This document shows, piece by piece, positions 58,438-64,000 of a DNA stretch of 64,000 nt. The stretch is taken from the NCBI GenBank assembly GCA_905221605.1, contig CAJNDS010000380.1, positions 316,001 to 380,000 on the forward strand. Direction: 5' to 3'. The notes under the pieces were generated by a model that was not told the DNA's origin, ran no database searches, and saw nothing but the letters and a program-made list of their open reading frames with translations. This stretch comes from Symbiodinium natans (taxonomy: Eukaryota > Sar > Dinophyceae > Suessiales > Symbiodiniaceae). A program made the position numbers and the translations under genes. The first letter of the stretch is position 1. Every line of letters begins with the position of its first letter.

Positions 58438-61400
58438 CTGAGGCATGGTTTGTGCGATGAGTCGCATTGTGACATGCAGACAGGGCTTGTTCTCAAGTTT
58501 GGAAAAAGCCGTCGGCCTATGTGGTACTGGTCCATGGATACTCCTCCCTCCATGGGCCTAACCAGGGTCAGATGGCAAACATACACACAAGGGATGGTGA
58601 GTTTGGAGTTGGAGGGGCAGAATCGATTGGGCCTGCGATAACCTTCAAGAGCAGACTTACAAGGTCTTGGATGAGTGACTTTGGGGAGGCTGCATGGCCT
58701 AATAAAGCTCACTGCTCCGTGCTGCGAAGGAGAACGGCGTAGGCTCCCACGTACATCGACAGAACCCGTGGAATCCCCGGGCTCCCGACATGGTCTCGCA
58801 GCCATCCGTCAGCTGACAGTGCGCAGAACAAAGCCTTGATCAGAGCAGTGACACGCCGTGACTCCTCATGCTCTAGCTTCATGTCAACGTATCTTCAGCG
58901 GTCAGTGGGTCTGACGTGAACTGGGACTGACTGGGCCCCGCCTGCTATCTGGTCCGCACTCCAGCCCGCCTCAAAGCCGTTGGCAATGCGAGATTCGGTT
59001 GCGGGGCGAGCTTGCAGGCTTCACGGCTAGAAAACTCGAACAGTACCGTACTGCATACTTATCAAGAGCGCACCACGCTTCAAGGTTCAGGGCTTGAGGT
59101 TGAGTAATTGGGTCGGAGCTTGGTTTGGGACTGATGGTTTTGTAACCAGGCTGCGGGGTCAACAATTATCTGGAGGTGAAGGGTTCAATGTTGTTTTGGC
59201 TTCAAGATTTAGTTCCGCTGAAACCTATGACCTATAACGCAGCTGTGAAAAACTGAGGAAAACCTAAGGGGGTGCCTGGGCTGTTGCCACAGTGCTTTCC
59301 GTGGGTACTCAATTCAAACCGCACACAAGCCAAGCTCGATCAAGCCAACCTTGCTTCGATTCGCAGCCCCAGCTGCCTAATCCCCGACTCTTGCAACCCT
59401 GAAGCCTGAAGCTTTCCCTGAACCACTGTTTCCTCAGCACCCTCAGATCCACCTGCAAATCCTTGTAACCCCTTTGTCCCAACAAGTTTCTTGTTGGGAC
59501 CATGCAGAAACCTGCAAATAGATGATCGAACCAAGGGAGTGTTGCGAGGGATCTTGATGAGGGCGCACACCTTACGAACCCGAAACTTCAACGTTATACT
59601 TGAACATCCAAACCCAACCTCTGAATCCTGTCCTGACCCCAGACCGTGACCCACCAAATCCTCGACTGCGAAGCCTAAAGAGCCTGAACCGTAGAAGCAC
59701 CGATAGTTCTGTTGCGGCTGTGTGTTGTCGCGGCAGCGGAGTCTTGAACATGCTGTATGCAGTCGCATGAGAAGGCTACCGAGATCTGAGTGGCAGAGAG
59801 GCATTGTGTCTTAGAGTCTTGGAACGGACAAAGCTGCGGGCTGCACCTGCAGGATCGTCCACGTGGAACATCACGGCCATGCATTCCTACGGAGCGGACA
59901 CAATCAGTGACTTTGCAAGGCAGCCGCTCAAGAGCTGCCAAGCTTTTGCCTTTCATGAAGCACAAACCTCGAAGTGCACTCATGCATGCTAACCCCTCTT
60001 GCCTAACGACAGCCATCAGCAGGTTTTGCAGGAACTGCTACGCCGCTACAGGCCTGGTCATTCTCGCACATCCGAGCGCAGTCGTCATATGTGTTAAGCC
60101 TCAAGACCACCACCAGGCACGGCTCGATGTACGAATAGACTTCAAGAGTTTAGCGTGCTGGGTTTTGTTAAGCTTGCTGAGGGCTGCGTCGCACATCTCG
60201 AAACCACATGCTTGTGAACGACATCTCATCAGACAGAGAAACCGACCACAGGTTTGTTAAACTATTTCCCCAAAGCTCTCGAACTTCAGCATGAGAGCTG
60301 AAGGAGTTCTCAAGCGTGCTGAGCTCGTGGCAGAGTCGCTGGGGGCTGCCAAACCCGCGAGGTATTGGTGAAGTTGCATTGGAGGTTGTGACCTCGACAT
60401 GGCCGGTAGATTCGAAGCCAAACCTTTTTCTATCGGTTCGACTGTCAAAGCCTGCCACTGAGTGCTGTCTGATGCATACTTGGCACATGTGCGTCTACGC
60501 ATGGCGGTACTTGAAGATGTTACGACAGGATCTCAAGGGCCAGCTTGCTAGCACTTTGCGCAACACTACCATGCGAAGTTCAGCTTGCGCCGCCCCCTAA
60601 GGCCCTTAGGATTGCAACCCTTCAGTTCTGAAACCATGAGGCACAGAGGCCCATCCATAGCTTCTCGGCCGCACGCGCCTGCTGTGATTACTTAGGCCCT
60701 AGGCCACGTACACCTCCCAAACTGGCAGTGATGCGGCAACGCTCATCACGATGCTGTTGGTGTCTTTTTTCGGCGTTCGAAAGTTTTAAGGCCAGGACCG
60801 ACGTATTCCATCTTGTAGCTCAAGCAGTCGACCGAGGCATCATCTGCGGCTAAATGCTTCATGAGAAGCAGCAAGTGCACTATTGACCAAGACCCAGACT
60901 TCTCTACAATCATCACCCCCATGGATCAGAAGACGTTTTGATGCTGGTCGGTCTAGGTGTCTTGCAGGGGTTACTCAAGCTAAAGGAAGTACAGCTAGTC
61001 TGATACACCTGCTGCCTGGTCCCGGGTCCGGTGATCCCCATTCCAAAACACAAGTGCAAGAGACGTCGAAGACACCAACCTGCCGAAAGTGTGCCAGAAT
61101 AAAGCTACGCGCTATCAAGAAGGTTACGCAACGTCTATGCTCTTTTGCCATGACCTCAAAGCAAATGTGCCTTGCGACATTGGGGTGCATGGGCTGTGCC
61201 ATGCAATGTGCGCCGAGCTCTGCACCAAGAGGATCGAAGACCCAGGAGATGAGCGTCTCAGCCCTCTTGTTTGCTGGGCAAAGGCCCCTTGGCAAGGAAT
61301 GAAGGCTCTCACTCTTTAGAACATCAAGCGTCAAGCCTTAGCCGTAGCCAAACCTGGGGGAAGTTTCGACAGAAGGACCTAGATCTGCGTTCAGTGCTGA

Positions 61401-62442
61401 GGCTGCTGAGGCAGCAACGCTGGTGGGAACATCTCCCTCAGTGCCAAGCGGCCAAAGTCGAGAGGGCACAGCAAGCTTGTTCTGTGCTGCAGACCCTCTG
61501 CAAGGAATTGATGTAGCAAGACAAGATGCCTAAGAAGCTGAGCGTGAACCATGGTTCAAAAGATCTGTCGAATATAGGGGTAAAGCCCGAAGGCCCTCCA
61601 CCCTGGCCAAGAAGCACCGGAGGTCGCACGCCCAGCATCTCTTAATAGCTTAAGGCAGCGGCGCATTTCGCCAGAGGAAGCAGATTCTCGGCCAGGACTG
61701 GGCAGAACATCCAAGCTTGAGTTAAGCATTGCCACTGCAGGCTTCGGGATGAAGTGGGAGTGTCCTACTGAGTCCTACTGGGAGGCATCAGTACAGTGCT
61801 CAGGCTGTGCTCCAACTCCGGAACCCAGCGTTGGCTCTGCACAACCGCGTGGGGCATGCTCAGAACAATGTTACAGACTCATGCTCTGCAGGTCCCTGTA
61901 ATGCTGCGCGCATAAAACATCAGAAAACATCAAGGGAGTGCTTCACAATGGACAGAGGCACTAAGCACTAGTGCGACTCGGGCTCTCTAAGGTGCCCGCT
62001 TTTGGAGCCTCGGAACAGGCAACTGATGTCAGGACTCACATTTCGACAACTTGCTGAGCTGTGTGCTCATGGCCTCAACTAACTTCATGAGCTTCCTACA
62101 TGAGAGTTTCGTCACTTGTCACAAGAAGCACACTGTCCAGAGAATCTGAACATTGCTAGCTCCACGATTCGTTACGTACGAGTCTGAAAGAGGAGCTCTC
62201 AGCTGGCAGCTGATAAAAACGGCAGGCAGAAATAGTCAGACTGCATGTCATGGTGACCACAATGCAGCAAACTGCAAGGATCTGCAAGGAACGCAGCAAA
62301 AGAACATTCAATTGGAACATTGTCAACATAGCAGCTAGCAAAATGTGGAGACCTGTGCTAAATTGCGATTCATGGATTTATATATACATATAATCTCATG
62401 TCTCAGCATCTCCCCAACCCAGCCTTGTACATGAGCGGCGTG

Positions 62443-62560
62443 TCGACGGAGCAAGTCGCGCCAAGCGAGGACATCTGAGCAAACTCGTGCTCGCCTCAGC
62501 CGCCGCACTCTGTAGTAGTGCTGCGCCATTCTCCCGTGACGGAGAAGGGCTTCAAGCGCA
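62443..62560 (-). CDS. Unidentified Arg-rich exon candidate
   Basis: An open stretch containing HGRMAQHYYRVRRLRRARV and AWRDLLRRHAAHVQ ends at GC donor CAAG|GCTGGG. The basic helix recalls an IQ calmodulin-binding motif without matching it. Boundaries are approximate. Confidence 0.28.
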
Positions 62561-63246
62561 ATGCAGGGCAATGCAGCATCATTGCAATGTGTGACTCAAT
62601 TTCGATAGGGTCAGTGCCATAGAAGGGGAACTCCCCCGCTTTCCTGAGCTATCCATCACTATTCAGAGTCAGAAGAACCCTGTTCGTCCAGTTCCACATG
62701 CAAAAGCATTCTGCTGGATACCCTAGATGTGAATCAGCACATCACCTCATCCAGTGCTCAGGATGAATGTCACGATTTTGTGGCTTTGGCATTGCACTCT
62801 CTGAGGGTGTTGCGCTCCATTCCAGGCCCTTCCAGTGTCGGCATCACACAACCTGCCATCATCTGCCATCCACCCAATCGTCCGTTGAACACACCAAGCA
62901 TTGCCAGTGTGTGAACGATTGTGAACTTCAGATACGATGTTTAACTTGAGTGCCTTGGCCAACAGCTGCTGGGAGCGTCAGCGAAATTGGCGCACTCAAA
63001 GCCAGCCTCCACCTTGACCGCGAAGGGATGTGAAGGGGAGCATGCTTTGGGGCTGCGAGCGCTTCTGAGCCTTTTGGGATCTGAATAACCAACTGTATTC
63101 AGCCAGCCAAACTAGAACTTCATGTAAGCGGCCAGACCACAAACCACAAAACATAGATGCTCTGATAAGTAGCAAGACTTGCAGATGCACCACAAACACT
63201 GCGTGGCCAGAATAGAAGCAAAAGCCCCTCGAAGAAGATGACTTGC

Positions 63247-63315
63247 CTGGCACCGGCCGCTGCAGCCATCGAGGCTCCGCATGTTGCCATCATCGCACTG
63301 CTCCCCTGGCTGCGC
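63247..63315 (-). CDS. DUF4215 exon, GEQCDDGN...DGCS..CQ
   Basis: 69 nt with acceptor GAG|G and donor CAG|GCAAGT, a GC donor with otherwise perfect U1 complementarity. Confidence 0.82.
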
Positions 63316-63439
63316 CTCAGCAAACACTTAGCACTTACCATCGCTTTAACTTGGATTGACAGCTCTCAGTCCATTTCAATTGAGATACTGTGGGGAATCT
63401 CAGGGCTGCACCTGGCCATCGCCGCAAACTGGCCGACAC
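63247..63439 (-). CDS. DUF4215 Cys-rich domain gene, two exons seen
   Basis: Two exons join in phase 0 to read CRPVCGDGQ-AQPGEQCDDGNM then RSLDGCSGRCQ. This is the DUF4215 signature (CGDG...E.CDDGN...DGCS..C), a disulfide-rich repeat found in secreted and surface proteins. Only one repeat is recovered; the gene must extend both ways on the minus strand, and neither start nor stop is seen. Confidence 0.78.
63412..63439 (-). CDS. DUF4215 micro-exon, CRPVCGDGQ
   Basis: 28 nt with acceptor GGAG|G and donor CAG|GTGCAG. It supplies the first two cysteines of the domain. Confidence 0.72.
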
Positions 63440-64000
63440 CTCCAAGCAAACTTTTCTGCGTGTCCTACCACTCCGGTCAGTCAAGGCACGAACCTTAAAT
63501 CCAGAACTTCCAGTTTTGGACAAAATCCTTGATCACCCCTACCAGCTTAGCTTCTCAAAGATGCCTTTGACCCCAACGCTTGAGAAGCATGATGTACGAC
63601 TTAAACATATTGCCAGAGAAACCTCAAGAAGTTTGGGGAGCAGCGGGGTTCTGAAAAGAACTGTTGGAAATCTTTGGCCATGCTAATTCAGAAACTTCCT
63701 CATGGCCAGGCATGACTAAATCTCAACCAACAAGGAACAGCAATGATCCATTCCAGCTCAACATGCCAGCCGATGCAGCAACTTTCAAGTTTCGTCGAAG
63801 AATTTTAAACACCCGCACAGCAGTTCCATGCACCAGTCGGCTCACCAGACAGACTCCACAACGTCAGAATACCTCCCACTGAAAGACAGCATCATCCTCC
63901 ATACCCTTTCAAGCCTCGCAAGGTAGACGGACAAGCGCGCAGCTTCAGGATCACCTTAGGAGGGAGGCCGGGAGGCTCTTCAAAGAGGACTTCTGGGCAG

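Larger units (their letters stand above)
51761..63246. other. Unresolved stretch upstream of the LRR region
   Basis: Only the exon at 58304 and weak candidates at 54.9 and 62.5 kb can be offered. Minus frames at 56.4 kb (GRPNVSKLVPKKLTRTTTDD) and 60.3 kb (WQALTVEPIEKGLASNLPAM) look coding, but I cannot assign boundaries or a family. Confidence 0.45.

Noticed and set aside
1-64000. CRISPR arrays, rRNA operons, phage or operon structure
   Set aside because: No regularly spaced identical repeats of CRISPR length, no conserved rRNA segments and no contiguous ORF runs were seen on either strand.

Overview
This window looks like nuclear DNA of a dinoflagellate-type protist (inference). It has no bacterial-style coding: the only long, non-repetitive open reading frame in 64 kb is one of 551 codons. 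Conserved protein families instead appear as chains of very short exons (about 30-105 nt) that join only across introns. These introns nearly always end AG with G as the first base of the next exon, and about half start GC instead of GT. Every gene I can support lies on the minus strand. AG|G acceptors, frequent GC donors, tiny exons and one-way gene order are all known dinoflagellate traits. I found no spliced-leader copy, rRNA, tRNA or CRISPR. I read splice sites by eye against known protein families, so no exon is confirmed by RNA. Layout: 1-7.1 kb has no recognised gene. 20.2-7.1 kb (minus) carries a 25-exon gene for an iron-sulfur L-serine dehydratase of the bacterial SdaA type. Its exons follow the family order from the N-terminal [20 protein letters not shown] segment to the C-terminal ETALGGLA segment, and all three cluster-binding cysteines are present. 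Reading phase is consistent at every junction except one gap, where a micro-exon of about 26-29 nt is still missing. Its introns hold a 650-bp CTTT-rich pyrimidine tract, a decayed tandem repeat of 92-114 bp and telomere-like CCCTAAA pairs. 24.5-22.9 kb (minus) is an intronless gene for a secreted, single-pass membrane protein with acidic Asp/Leu/Thr repeats, four Trp/Cys-rich repeats and a mucin-like stalk. 51.8-40.4 kb (minus) holds at least ten exons of one or more leucine-rich-repeat proteins of the F-box/AMN1-like kind, roughly one repeat per exon. 63.4-63.2 kb (minus) holds two joined exons of a DUF4215 Cys-rich domain gene that must extend further. Between these are isolated exon candidates (for example 33.1, 38.2, 39.0 and 58.4 kb) whose families I cannot name. 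The rest is intron or intergenic DNA rich in simple repeats: an uninterrupted C91 run at 34.1 kb, a 510-bp TG/GTGA/GCGT complex at 38.3-38.9 kb, a 377-bp triplet tract at 47.25 kb and a 157-bp foldback at 44.4 kb. The genes found do not form one pathway. Only serine deamination to pyruvate and ammonia can be assigned a reaction. The membrane protein and the DUF4215 protein are probably extracellular or surface proteins, and the LRR protein is probably a binding or adaptor protein.
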